Shown here: piece after piece, positions 54,611 through 63,422 of the stretch | How the letters are laid out: every line of letters starts with the position of its first letter | Numbering within the stretch: the stretch's first letter is position 1 | Source of the DNA: Maritalea mediterranea | GTDB taxonomy: Bacteria > Pseudomonadota > Alphaproteobacteria > Rhizobiales > Devosiaceae | Length of the DNA: 64,000 nucleotides | Direction: 5' to 3' | Assembly: GCF_021568695.1 (NCBI RefSeq) | Contig: NZ_JAKGTI010000001.1 | Span: forward strand, 248,001-312,000 | Notes under the pieces: model-generated | The model's database searches: none | Seen by the model: the letters and a program-made list of their open reading frames with translations, nothing else | Told to the model about the DNA's origin: nothing | Translations under genes and position numbers: made by a program

Positions 54611-55588
54611 ATGGCATACGGCAAAAGGCGGGCCTCTGGCCAGGTGAGTGGTGATGAAATTGTGGTCGAAGCCGCATGGCTTTATTATCACGATGGGCTG
54701 AACCAAAATGAAATTGCCGACCGGCTGGATGTCTCACGCGCCACCGTGGTCAATTATTTGCAGGAAGCGCGGGAGAAGAATTATATCCGCGTCACCATGG
54801 CCCCAGACGTGTTTATGGGCCATAAGCTCTCCCACCAACTGCGCGAAAAGTTTAAGCTGAAAGCCGCCTTCATTGTGCCCAATGGCCAGGGTGACATCCA
54901 ATCTCGCCTCAACCGTGCTGCGCGTGGTGCGGCGGAATGGCTGCCGGACTTGGTGGCGCCCGGCGACAAGCTGGGCGTGGCGTGGGGGCAAACCATTTTT
55001 GAAATGGCTGAACTATTGGTTTCCTCCGCCAATGTGACCATCCCCGATGTGGAAGTCGCCCAATTGGTGGGTTCGATGGCGACCCCCTACGGGTTTACCG
55101 CAGAAATCTGTTCGGCGCATCTGGCTCAAGGTCTTGGGGCGGCATGTATCAACTTGCATGCCCCTGCCATTGTGACAAATGTGGAATTGGCGCGGCAGTT
55201 GCGGGCCGAGCCGATCATCAAGAAACAGTTGGCCGCCTTAGAACAGTGCAACAAGGCTGTGTTTGCCGCAGGTTCGGTGAGTGCTGACTCTCACGTTGTG
55301 ATGAGTGGTATTGCCACCGAAGCCGATTTAAAAACCTATGTCGATCAGGGCGCGTGCGGCGTTTTGTGTGGTCGTTTTGTGGATCGGGCGGGCAAGCCGG
55401 TGCATGGACCACTGGACGAGCGAATGATCGGCATTGAGTTGGAAAAACTCACCGACTTGGAAATGGGGCTACTGGTCTCTGTAGGCGAAGACAAGGCGCA
55501 CGCTATGGCGGCGGTGATGAATGGCGGCTATGCCACCCATTTGGTGACAGACGCCGAAACGGCCCAGCTCATTCTGGCTCTAGATTAG
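54611..55588 (+). CDS. SorC/DeoR-like sugar-responsive regulator
   Basis: 325 residues. The N-terminal helix-turn-helix is AAWLYYHDGLNQNEIADRL with SRATVVNYLQEAREKNYI, then a SorC-type sugar-phosphate-binding domain (GDKLGVAWGQTIFEMAELL, VAQLVGSMATPYGFTAEIC). Such proteins sense a phosphorylated sugar intermediate. GAGGGG precedes ATG 54611. The gene diverges from the aldolase gene over a 31-base palindrome, so it likely controls itself and both flanking units; a related dyad lies between mtnK and the ABC operon. It converges on mtnA. Confidence 0.9.
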   Translation: MAYGKRRASGQVSGDEIVVEAAWLYYHDGLNQNEIADRLDVSRATVVNYLQEAREKNYIRVTMAPDVFMGHKLSHQLREKFKLKAAFIVPNGQGDIQSRLNRAARGAAEWLPDLVAPGDKLGVAWGQTIFEMAELLVSSANVTIPDVEVAQLVGSMATPYGFTAEICSAHLAQGLGAACINLHAPAIVTNVELARQLRAEPIIKKQLAALEQCNKAVFAAGSVSADSHVVMSGIATEADLKTYVDQGACGVLCGRFVDRAGKPVHGPLDERMIGIELEKLTDLEMGLLVSVGEDKAHAMAAVMNGGYATHLVTDAETAQLILALD

Positions 55589-55624
55589 ACCGATCTACGC
55601 CCCTCAAAACGTCACAAAGAAAAA

Positions 55625-55650
55625 GGGCGCAAACTGAGTTGCGCCCCTTT
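55625..55650. terminator. Bidirectional terminator between sorC-type gene and mtnA
   Basis: GGGCGCAA (55625-55632) and TTGCGCCC (55639-55646), loop ACTGAG, A-run before and T-run after. It can serve both convergent genes. Confidence 0.85.
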
Positions 55651-55656
55651 CCCACT

Positions 55657-56751
55657 TTATTCCTGCTCAGGGAATAGGTTTTTCAAACCTTCATTAGATG
55701 CAGCGCACACGCCCCGCTCTGTGATCAAGCCGGTGATCAACCGCGCCGGTGTCACATCAAAGGCGGGGTTGCCGCCCGGCGTTGCATCTGGCGAAATCTG
55801 CACCCAATCACGTGCGCCATTTTCCAGCTTGCCATAAACATGGGTCACTTCGCGGCCATCGCGTTCTTCAATCGGAATTTCCTTCACGCCGTCATTTACG
55901 GTCCAATCGATGGTGGGTGAAGGCAGGGCCACATAGAACGGCACATTATTGTCTTTAGCAGCCAGCGCTTTAAGATAGGTGCCGATCTTGTTGCACACAT
56001 CGCCTTGGGCGGTGGTGCGGTCAGTCCCCACAATCACCATGTCCACTTGCCCATGCTGCATCAAATGGCCGCCCGCATTATCGACGATCAACGTATGTGG
56101 CACGCCATGGCTTGCCATTTCCCAGCTGGTCAATTGTGCGCCCTGGTTGCGGGGGCGGGTTTCATCCACCCACACATGCACTTTAAGGCCCTTTTCAACC
56201 GCGTGATAGATGGGCGAGGTGGCGGTGCCCCAGTCCACAGTGGCGAGCCACCCCGCATTGCAATGAGTTAAAATATTGATCGTTTCACCAGGAGCCTTCT
56301 TCGCCGCAATCTCTTCAATGAGTTTGAGGCCATTTTGGCCAATGGCGCGATTGATCTCTACATCTTCATCGCAAATTTCTGCCGCCAATTTATAAGCAGC
56401 TGCCGCCCGTTCTGTCGGCGCGATGGCGCTCAGTTGGGCTTTAGCCCGGTTCAAGGCCCAGCGCAAATTGATCGCTGTGGGGCGGGTCTCGTGCAAGATT
56501 TCCCAAGACGCTTCAAGATTTTCATCTGATGGATCATCGGCCATGGCCAGTGCCATGCCATAGGCGGCTGTGGCGCCGATCAACGGCGCGCCGCGCACCC
56601 ACATATCTTTAATGGCGACCGCCGCATCTTCACGTGATTTAAGGTCCACCACTTTCAACTCATGTGGCAACAAACGCTGCTCGATGATTTTGACGGTCTT
56701 TTGATCTTCCCCCAACCAAATGGAGCGATAATGAGTGCCATCTATTTTCAT
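55657..56751 (-). CDS. mtnA: S-methyl-5-thioribose-1-phosphate isomerase
   Basis: 364 residues. Interconverts the 1-phospho-aldose and 1-phospho-ketose of 5-methylthioribose and also 5-deoxyribose. MtnA marks: [20 protein letters not shown], the catalytic Cys in [17 protein letters not shown] and the catalytic Asp in [19 protein letters not shown]. Its start overlaps mtnK by 4 bases (ATGA), giving a kinase-isomerase pair. No other genes of the classical methionine salvage route (mtnB, mtnC, mtnD) are nearby, so the product probably goes to the aldolase at 52484-54523. Confidence 0.96.
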   Translation of the reverse strand: MKIDGTHYRSIWLGEDQKTVKIIEQRLLPHELKVVDLKSREDAAVAIKDMWVRGAPLIGATAAYGMALAMADDPSDENLEASWEILHETRPTAINLRWALNRAKAQLSAIAPTERAAAAYKLAAEICDEDVEINRAIGQNGLKLIEEIAAKKAPGETINILTHCNAGWLATVDWGTATSPIYHAVEKGLKVHVWVDETRPRNQGAQLTSWEMASHGVPHTLIVDNAGGHLMQHGQVDMVIVGTDRTTAQGDVCNKIGTYLKALAAKDNNVPFYVALPSPTIDWTVNDGVKEIPIEERDGREVTHVYGKLENGARDWVQISPDATPGGNPAFDVTPARLITGLITERGVCAASNEGLKNLFPEQE

Positions 56752-58016
56752 AGGAAATTGTCCTTTCTGACCGCGCGCGCAAGCTCGGCGATTTGATGTG
56801 GGGATTTATAAGCGTCGCGTGAGATCACGATCTGACGGCCAAACTGCAAAGCCCGGGCCTCGCACGCTGCGCGCAAATCTGCGTCTTCAATGCTGTCGAG
56901 CTCCATAATGTGGGCAAGGCCCAAAATGCGGCGATGCATCTCAATACCGCCAAAGCCAAGCGCATCTGACCAGATTTGATTCAGGCGATCCGTCAGTGCT
57001 TGCTCAGATGCAAGGTTTTGGCCTTGATCTTCATAAAGCCGCTTGTCGTAAAGAATGCCGGTGCGCTCCGTACGCCACAAATGGCTGAATTCTTCTTCAA
57101 AATGGTGCCAGATGTCGCACGTGACATCCAAAATCCATTGCGCATAATCATCACGCACGCCTTTAGACGCTTCATGACCATCCTGTGCGAAGAACGCCAT
57201 ATAGAAATTGCCCAGCAACATGCCAATGTCGAAGCCGAAGGGGCCATATGTAGCAAACTCAGGGTCAATCACCACCGTGTCACTTTCGGTGACCATAATA
57301 GAGCCCGTGTGCAAATCACCATGCAACAGCGTTTCAGCATTGTTGCAGAACTTGGCTTTGAAATGCTGTGCCGCAACCTTCATATCGATGTCTGCGCGCA
57401 GGCTCGCCACAATCCCATCCAATTGCGGGCTGGTATGGCGGTTCATCTCGGCATCGAAATATGGATCGGTGAACACAAGATTTTCGGTGATGTCACACAA
57501 TTCGATATTGTCGGCGAAAAGTGCCAGATCTTTTTTGCGCTCTTTGGTGTCCATGGACAGGTCAGACCCGCGGAACAGGGTCCGGGCGCAAAATTTCCCC
57601 ATCACTTCGGCCAGATTGTCGTGCTTGATCCCATCGCGCAAGCTGTTGCGCAAGATCACATGCGGGGTCATGAATTGCATCACGATCAGCGCCTGTGATT
57701 CGTCAAAATGATAAACCTCGGGCACATCTTCGGGGGCATTTTTTGCTTGGCGAATAAGCGCGTGATATTCGAAAAACGCCCGCTTCAACGGCAATGGCCA
57801 GCTGTCGCCCACCAACCGCACATAAGGCAGTGCCTGCTTCACAATCGCCTGGCCATTTGGGCCCGTGACAATAAAGACAAGGTTGAGGTTGCCATCGCCA
57901 ACTTCTTGCGCCGACCAGTGCGTGGCATCAGGCCCAACTTTTTCTTTCAAGATCTCCAAATGGCCAAGTTTTTCGCCAATTGTGTCTACATTTAATGGTT
58001 CATATGGATTGCTCAC
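56748..58016 (-). CDS. mtnK: S-methyl-5-thioribose kinase
   Basis: 422 residues, aminoglycoside-phosphotransferase-like kinase. [13 protein letters not shown] is the catalytic loop and [19 protein letters not shown] the metal-binding loop with the MtnK-type DPEFA. ATP-dependent 1-phosphorylation of methylthioribose or 5-deoxyribose is the expected reaction. It starts with GTG 58016 preceded by GGGAGGA. It is divergent from the ABC transporter operon and shares a dyad-rich promoter region with it. Confidence 0.95.
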   Translation of the reverse strand: MSNPYEPLNVDTIGEKLGHLEILKEKVGPDATHWSAQEVGDGNLNLVFIVTGPNGQAIVKQALPYVRLVGDSWPLPLKRAFFEYHALIRQAKNAPEDVPEVYHFDESQALIVMQFMTPHVILRNSLRDGIKHDNLAEVMGKFCARTLFRGSDLSMDTKERKKDLALFADNIELCDITENLVFTDPYFDAEMNRHTSPQLDGIVASLRADIDMKVAAQHFKAKFCNNAETLLHGDLHTGSIMVTESDTVVIDPEFATYGPFGFDIGMLLGNFYMAFFAQDGHEASKGVRDDYAQWILDVTCDIWHHFEEEFSHLWRTERTGILYDKRLYEDQGQNLASEQALTDRLNQIWSDALGFGGIEMHRRILGLAHIMELDSIEDADLRAACEARALQFGRQIVISRDAYKSPHQIAELARAVRKDNFL

Positions 58017-58120
58017 AATATCCTCCCAATGCGCTGGTCACGCTAACAAATTCAAGGGTTAGGGTGACATGGCAAGCGCAAAACGCCAAACACATATTGC
58101 CCCATGATTTGCAATTTAAA

Positions 58121-58168
58121 TGTCAAATGTCAATAACGTTTGACATTTGATGCGAAATGCATTTATCG
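58121..58168. promoter_or_regulatory. Divergent promoter and operator between mtnK and the sugar ABC operon
   Basis: TCAAATGTCAA (58123-58133) and TTGACATTTGA (58140-58150) form perfect 11-base inverted arms with a 6-base centre. On the plus strand TTGACA (58140-58145) stands 17 bases before TTATCG, a fair sigma70 promoter; TTGACA also reads on the minus strand toward mtnK. The core pattern AATGTCA-N8-TGACATT recurs with one change at 62413-62434. Confidence 0.7.
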
Positions 58169-58188
58169 TGCCGCTATCGGAGGAGTTT

Positions 58189-59724
58189 ATGGCTGGAATA
58201 CCCATCAAAATTCGCGGGCTTGAAAAGCGTTTTGCGGCCAATCGTGTGCTGCGCGGCGTGGATTTAGATATTCCTGCGGGCAAAGTCACGGTGCTGATGG
58301 GCGCCAATGGGGCAGGCAAATCCACCTTGGTCAAAATCATTTGTGGGCTTTATGCCGCCGATGCAGGCCAAGTTGAATTGAATGGAAAGCCCTTCGCACC
58401 AACCACACCTTCCGAGGCGCTGCAAGCGGGTATTGTGACCGTCCACCAAAATATCAATGATGGGGTGGTGCCGGATTTGGATGTGGCATCAAATCTGATG
58501 TTGGATTGGCTGGCCAACCCGAAAAGTGCGCCCGTGCTCAACCCCCGCAAAATCCGCCGCTCTGCGGAAGAAATCGCTGCAAAACTGGGCCTCAATTTTG
58601 ATATGAATATGATGGTGAGTGATCTCACCCTGGCGGATCGGCAATTGGTGGCCATTGCCCGCGCCATGGCCCATGAGCCAAAATTGATGATTTTGGATGA
58701 GCCGACCAGCTCGCTCTCCGCATCAGAGGCCGAGCGGCTTTTTGCGCTTGTCGACAAGTTGCGCGAAGGCGGCGTGGCCATTCTTTATATTTCTCACCGC
58801 ATGTCAGACATTCGCCGCGTGGCGGACCGCATTGTCTCCATGCGCGATGGCACGATCGTGGGCCAATATGAAACCGAGCCCCTCGATTATGAGGGCGCGG
58901 TGAACGATATGCTCGGCCATACCATGACTGATGTGGACATCACAGTGCAGAAGCCGGGCGAAAAAGTGTTGGAGCTGGAAAATGTGCAGCTCAAACCTGA
59001 AAGCAAACCGATAAACCTGAACGTGCACCGCAATGAGGTGATCGCCATTACAGGTTTGGTGGGCGTGGGCAAAACCCAGCTGACCGAAGTGTTGTTCGGT
59101 CAAACGGCTGCGGCCGGCGGCACAGTGCGCCTAAAAGGCGAAAGCTACACGCCGAAATCCGCGCGCGATGCGATCAATCAAGGCGTGTTTTTGTGTGCGA
59201 AAGACCGCGGCACAAATGGTGTGGTGCAGGATTTTGATATCAACCGCAACATCACATTGCCTTTCCTTTCAAGCCTATCAACGCTTGGCTTTGTGCGCCG
59301 CCGTGCCGAATATCGCATCACCAATGAGGCCATCAGCAAGCTGGGCATTGTGTGTCAAAGCGCCAATGATGACATCGGGACGCTCTCCGGCGGCAATCAG
59401 CAAAAGGTGATGGTGGGCCGCTGGCTATCGCACCCGAGCGATGTGTTGATTCTGGACGAGCCGTTCCAAGGCGTGGATATCGCCGCCCGGCGCGACATTG
59501 GCACCAAACTGCGCGAAACCGCGAAGGATCGGGCAACCATTGTTTTGGTGGCCGAGTTAGACGAAGCCCTGGAGATTGCCGACCGCATTCTGGTGATGGC
59601 TGAATTCACCATTGTGGGCGAGCACAAAAATGAAAATGTCGATGTCGACCTGATCTTGGAACAAGTATCAGGCGCGGCGGCACCTCAAGATCTACAAGAA
59701 CAAAAAGAAGGGGCTGCTCGATGA
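58189..59724 (+). CDS. Ribose-type sugar ABC transporter ATPase (two ABC domains)
   Basis: 511 residues, RbsA/MglA layout with two nucleotide-binding domains. First: Walker A GANGAGKSTL, signature-like LTLADRQLVAI, Walker B LMILDEPTSSLS. Second: degenerate Walker A GLVGVGKTQL, signature LSGGNQQKVMVG and VLILDEPFQGVD. GGAGG at 58179-58183 fixes ATG 58189. It energises the importer with the permease and binding protein downstream. The expected substrate is a pentose derivative, from the mtnK/mtnA context. Confidence 0.93.
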   Translation: MAGIPIKIRGLEKRFAANRVLRGVDLDIPAGKVTVLMGANGAGKSTLVKIICGLYAADAGQVELNGKPFAPTTPSEALQAGIVTVHQNINDGVVPDLDVASNLMLDWLANPKSAPVLNPRKIRRSAEEIAAKLGLNFDMNMMVSDLTLADRQLVAIARAMAHEPKLMILDEPTSSLSASEAERLFALVDKLREGGVAILYISHRMSDIRRVADRIVSMRDGTIVGQYETEPLDYEGAVNDMLGHTMTDVDITVQKPGEKVLELENVQLKPESKPINLNVHRNEVIAITGLVGVGKTQLTEVLFGQTAAAGGTVRLKGESYTPKSARDAINQGVFLCAKDRGTNGVVQDFDINRNITLPFLSSLSTLGFVRRRAEYRITNEAISKLGIVCQSANDDIGTLSGGNQQKVMVGRWLSHPSDVLILDEPFQGVDIAARRDIGTKLRETAKDRATIVLVAELDEALEIADRILVMAEFTIVGEHKNENVDVDLILEQVSGAAAPQDLQEQKEGAAR

Positions 59725-60740
59725 GCGAAACCCGTGTGAACAAAAAATCCATGTCACTGACAGATTATGCCATCCGCTATGGCTTTGTGGCCTTGCTGGT
59801 TGGCCTCGTGGTCTATTTCAGCGTCGCGGCAGATGGTTTTGCCAGTCCCTATAGCGCGGTGTTTATCTTCCAATCAGTGGCCATCACCGGCATTTTGGCT
59901 TTGGGTGTGACCGCCACTTTGGTTGTGGACGGTTTTGACCTTTCTATCGGCGCAGTCGCCACCTCGGCCTTGATGCTTTCTGCCTATGTGATGGTGGTGA
60001 TGGAACAAAGTGCATTGGTGGCGGTGGTTGCCTGCTTGCTGATGGGCGCCCTGGTGGGCTTGATCAACGGGTTTTTGATTGTGCAAATGCGGGTGCCAGA
60101 CCTGTTGGCCACCTTGGGCATGATGTTCTTGCTGATCGGTTTGCAGCGCATTCCAACCGAAGGCCGGTCAATTGCGACAGGCATGAGTTTGCCGGACGGA
60201 TCAACCGCTGCGGGCAGTTTTTCCCCTGAGTTTTTAGCGCTTGGCCGTCACCGCTTTGACTTTTTTATCGACAATTTGATCCCGGTTTCTGTGGTCTTTT
60301 TGATCGTTATTGCCATCGGCATCTGGCTGTTTCTTGAATATACCCGCTATGGCCGCGTGATGTATGCGATCGGGTCAAACCAACGCGCGGCAAGCTTGGC
60401 GGGCGTGCCAGTGAAAAAATACAAAATCATCGCCTATATGATTTCCGGCGTGCTGGCCTCTGTCGGCGGCATCTTGCTGGCAGCACGTTTGGGCCGTGGT
60501 GACATTGCTTCAGGCAACAACTTGCTGCTCGATTCCGTGGCGGCCGCGCTGATCGGCTTTGCCGTTTTGGGTGCCGCAAAGCCAAACGCATTCGGCACCG
60601 CCGTGGGCGCGCTTTTTGTTGGCATTTTGCTGCAAGGCCTCACCATGATGAATGCCCCTTACTACACCCAGGATTTTGTGAAAGGCGGCGTGCTGGTTGT
60701 CGCGCTTATGTTCACATTTGCCCTTTCAAATAGACGCTAG
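59721..60740 (+). CDS. Ribose-type sugar ABC transporter permease
   Basis: 339 residues, about ten membrane helices, BPD_transp_2 family. The N-terminus has a soluble basic part (NKKSMSLTDYAIRYG) before the first helix; LGVTATLVVDGFDLSIGAVA and the coupling-type YAIGSNQRAASLAGVPVKKY stretch are typical of RbsC. It overlaps the ATPase gene by 4 bases (ATGA). Confidence 0.93.
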   Translation: MSETRVNKKSMSLTDYAIRYGFVALLVGLVVYFSVAADGFASPYSAVFIFQSVAITGILALGVTATLVVDGFDLSIGAVATSALMLSAYVMVVMEQSALVAVVACLLMGALVGLINGFLIVQMRVPDLLATLGMMFLLIGLQRIPTEGRSIATGMSLPDGSTAAGSFSPEFLALGRHRFDFFIDNLIPVSVVFLIVIAIGIWLFLEYTRYGRVMYAIGSNQRAASLAGVPVKKYKIIAYMISGVLASVGGILLAARLGRGDIASGNNLLLDSVAAALIGFAVLGAAKPNAFGTAVGALFVGILLQGLTMMNAPYYTQDFVKGGVLVVALMFTFALSNRR

Positions 60741-60794
60741 GCCCGACCACCCTAGAGCGTTCAACAAAGCGGTCGATTAAATCGGAGGAAACAA

Positions 60795-61841
60795 ATGAAA
60801 CTAACAAGACGCGTTTTTGCTAAAATGCTTGCAGGGGTTTCCCTTGCCGCATCTAGCTTCGTAGGGCTGGCCCATGCAGCCGATATGCCTGCCCCGTTCG
60901 ACAATCCAGGTGACGTGAAGATCGCCTTGGTGCGCTATTTGTCAACCGGCGACTTTTTCCAAGCCTATTTGTCTGGCGTTGAGCGCCAAGCAGAGGCTTT
61001 GGGCGTTGATCTGCGCGTGCTCGACAGCCGCCAGGATGCAGCCTTGCAGGCAGACATGGTCGACCAGGCGATTGCCCTGGGCGTGGACGGCATTATTGTT
61101 CAACATGGCTTGACTGAATCCATGCAGGCAGCCGTGCAACGTGCTGTGGATGCCGGCATCAAAGTTGTGGCTTTTGACGTGAATGTTGAAAACCCGGCCG
61201 TACCGCAGATCGAACAGTCTGACCGCGACTTGGCCCGTTTGGCTTTGGAACAAGCGATCGCTGACAATGGCGAGAGCTGGAAAGCCGGCTATGTCTATGT
61301 GCCAGGCATCGCGCCATTGGATCGTCGTAACGAAACTTGGGTAGAGTTCAAAGAGCGCTATCCGGGCATTGAGGAAAAAGCGCAGTTCGGCACATTGGAC
61401 AACCCAATCGCCAACTCAAACGCCAACCAGGCCCGTTCAGTATTGTCTGCAAACCCAGACATCACTGTGATGTTTGCGCCCTATGACGAATTCGCCAAAG
61501 GTGTAAAAATTGCTGTTGATGAAGCAGGCATGACCGATCAGGTCAGCATCTATTCTGCTGACGTTTCAACATCTGACATCGCTGCAATGCGCGAGCCAAA
61601 TAGCGCATGGAAAGCCACCGCAGCAACCAACCCAGCGGTTGTGGGCGAAGTTTCCGTACGGGCGTTGGCCATGTTGTTGGCGGGTGAAGATCCAGGCGCC
61701 AGCGTTGTGGTGCCCCCAACCTTGATCACCCAAAAAGATCTGTTGGAAAAGGACATCAAAAACATGGAAGAGCTGAGCGAAAAACTGCCACAGTTCGCCC
61801 ATGCGCCAGTGGCGGTGCCAGACTGGATGCCACTGCCATAA
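60795..61841 (+). CDS. Periplasmic sugar-binding protein of the ribose-type importer
   Basis: 348 residues. Signal peptide with a hydrophobic core (LAGVSLAASSFVGLAHA-A), cleaved near residue 29, then a Peripla_BP_4 domain: IALVRYLSTGDFFQAYLSG, DSRQDAALQADMVDQAIALG and GVDGIIVQHG. Related to RbsB but with a different ligand pocket region, so ligand identity is open. GGAGG precedes ATG 60795, and a terminator-like hairpin follows the gene at 61881-61922. Confidence 0.93.
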   Translation: MKLTRRVFAKMLAGVSLAASSFVGLAHAADMPAPFDNPGDVKIALVRYLSTGDFFQAYLSGVERQAEALGVDLRVLDSRQDAALQADMVDQAIALGVDGIIVQHGLTESMQAAVQRAVDAGIKVVAFDVNVENPAVPQIEQSDRDLARLALEQAIADNGESWKAGYVYVPGIAPLDRRNETWVEFKERYPGIEEKAQFGTLDNPIANSNANQARSVLSANPDITVMFAPYDEFAKGVKIAVDEAGMTDQVSIYSADVSTSDIAAMREPNSAWKATAATNPAVVGEVSVRALAMLLAGEDPGASVVVPPTLITQKDLLEKDIKNMEELSEKLPQFAHAPVAVPDWMPLP

Positions 61842-61880
61842 TTTAAGGACATTACCTTAAAAAGACGCAACCCTTTGACT

Positions 61881-61922
61881 GGGGCGATCTGTCGGGCAGC
61901 ACCCGTCGGTCGCCCCATTTTT
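61881..61922 (+). terminator. Stem-loop after the binding-protein gene
   Basis: GGGGCGA (61881-61887) with TCGCCCC (61910-61916), an inner CGGG/CCCG pair, and a T-run just after. Probably partial termination that keeps the binding protein in excess over the genes behind it. Confidence 0.75.
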
Positions 61923-61936
61923 CTTTGGAGGCCAAA

Positions 61937-62380
61937 ATGCTCAAAGGCATAGATTCTAAACTGTCCGCCCACCTTGTTTACCTGATGATGCAAATGGGCC
62001 ATGGCGATGAGATTGCTATTGTTGATGCTAACTTTCCGGCGCAGTCAACCGCCCTTGAAACCGTCTCTGGCGAGTTGGTTGACCTGCCTGCCATGGATGC
62101 ACCAGCTCTCATCGAGGCAATGATTTTGCATTTTCCGTTAGATGAATTTTATGACTTTGCCGCGTGGCGCATGGAAATTGATGGCGCGCCGGACGAGTTG
62201 GGCGAGGTGCATAGCCAAGTGTTTACGCTGTTGGAAAAGGCCAAGCCAGAGGGCGCCAAATTGGGCTCGCTCGAACGTCAAACCTTTTACCAGCAGGCCA
62301 AAAATTGCTTCGCTGTTGCGCGCGTGGGCGAGATGCGTCCCTTCGGGTGCTTCATCCTGCGCAAGGGCGTGATTTTTTAG
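61937..62380 (+). CDS. RbsD/FucU family sugar mutarotase
   Basis: 147 residues. LSAHLVYLMMQMGHGDEIAIVDANFPA holds the GHGDEI...DANFPA signature (split here as GHGDEIAIVDANFPA). Family members interconvert pyranose or furanose anomers of ribose or fucose before phosphorylation. Length and start resemble FucU more than RbsD. GGAGG at 61927-61931 fixes ATG 61937. In this locus it would supply the anomer that the mtnK product requires, which argues that the imported sugar is a reducing free sugar, not a nucleoside. Confidence 0.9.
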   Translation: MLKGIDSKLSAHLVYLMMQMGHGDEIAIVDANFPAQSTALETVSGELVDLPAMDAPALIEAMILHFPLDEFYDFAAWRMEIDGAPDELGEVHSQVFTLLEKAKPEGAKLGSLERQTFYQQAKNCFAVARVGEMRPFGCFILRKGVIF

Positions 62381-62412
62381 CCATTTTGCGGTGCTTCGAT
62401 CTTTATTTATCA

Positions 62413-62434
62413 AATGTTATGTGATACTGACATT
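62413..62434. promoter_or_regulatory. Possible third operator upstream of the transketolase genes
   Basis: AATGTTA (62413-62419) and TGACATT (62428-62434), 8-base spacer, the same spacing as the AATGTCA-N8-TGACATT core at 58126-58147. One position differs from a perfect dyad. It lies 45 bases before the transketolase start. Confidence 0.5.
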
Positions 62435-62478
62435 AGTAATAATTGATGTATTCACGCCAACTTTGATTGGGGAATCTG

Positions 62479-63408
62479 GTGAAGAATAAAAAAACCACTG
62501 AAGAAGTCGCGTTGGGCATTCGCCGTCGCGTTTTTGAACATTCCATGCGCAACAATGGCGGCTATTTGAGCCAAGCTTGTTCCGCTGCCGAGCAACTGGC
62601 GTGGCTATATAATGAAGCCTTGAATTTGGGTGAACCCACCATGCCCATGATTCCGCCGCCATTCGGCGGTGTGCCCGCCCCCGGCAATGATGATTATGTG
62701 ACCGGCGCGGGCTATAACGGCCCGTTTGAACCGCAATATGATCGCCTGTTCATCGCGCCAGCGCACTATGCTTTGGTGGCCTATGCCACATTGATCGAAG
62801 TGGGGCGCATGGCCGAAGAAGGGCTGGAAATGTTCAACAAAGACGGCTCGTCAGTTGAAATGATCGGGGCGGAACACTCCCCCGGCATGGAGGTGCACAA
62901 CGGCACATTGGGCATTGGCCTTTCCACCGGCGCGGGCCTTGCCTATGGCCGGCGCATGCGCGGCGACAGCGGTGAAGTTTGCGTGTTCATGTCTGACGGT
63001 GAAGTGCAAGAAGGCCAGACATGGGAAGCCATTCAAGCCTGTGCGCACCACGGCATTGACAATGTGTGGGCCATAATGGACGTGAACGATCAGCAATGTG
63101 ATGGTGCCATGTCTTCTGTGATGGAAGTGCGCGACATCGCCACAAAAATGCGGGCCTTCGGCGCCACCGTGGTGGAAATTGACGCTCATGATCTGGACGC
63201 CATGCGTCAGGCCAAAGCTGAGCCTCATGACGGCCAGCCATTGATCATTCTTGCCCATTCTTCGCCAACCAAAGGCATGGAATTTTTGCAACGGCGCTTC
63301 CCGCGTTTGCACTATGTGCGCTTTAAGTCTGAAGAAGAACGCGATGAGATGAACCAATCTATCGCCAAAGAACTGGGCATTGATCCCGTTCAATTTGACA
63401 CGCATTAA
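62479..63408 (+). CDS. Transketolase, N-terminal (thiamine diphosphate-binding) subunit
   Basis: 309 residues. The TPP-binding region is VFMSDGEVQEGQTWEAIQAC followed by WAIMDVNDQQCDG, and the substrate-side AEHSPGMEVHNGTLGIGLST corresponds to the conserved GSLGQGL stretch. It is the first half of a split transketolase, the other half starting 14 bases later. GTG 62479 is chosen because GGGGA at 62469-62473 precedes it. Split enzymes of this kind serve special sugar pathways (for example apulose-phosphate) as well as normal pentose metabolism. It could use a keto-sugar phosphate from this locus as ketol donor. Confidence 0.9.
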   Translation: MKNKKTTEEVALGIRRRVFEHSMRNNGGYLSQACSAAEQLAWLYNEALNLGEPTMPMIPPPFGGVPAPGNDDYVTGAGYNGPFEPQYDRLFIAPAHYALVAYATLIEVGRMAEEGLEMFNKDGSSVEMIGAEHSPGMEVHNGTLGIGLSTGAGLAYGRRMRGDSGEVCVFMSDGEVQEGQTWEAIQACAHHGIDNVWAIMDVNDQQCDGAMSSVMEVRDIATKMRAFGATVVEIDAHDLDAMRQAKAEPHDGQPLIILAHSSPTKGMEFLQRRFPRLHYVRFKSEEERDEMNQSIAKELGIDPVQFDTH

Positions 63409-63422
63409 GGGAGTAAACTGAG

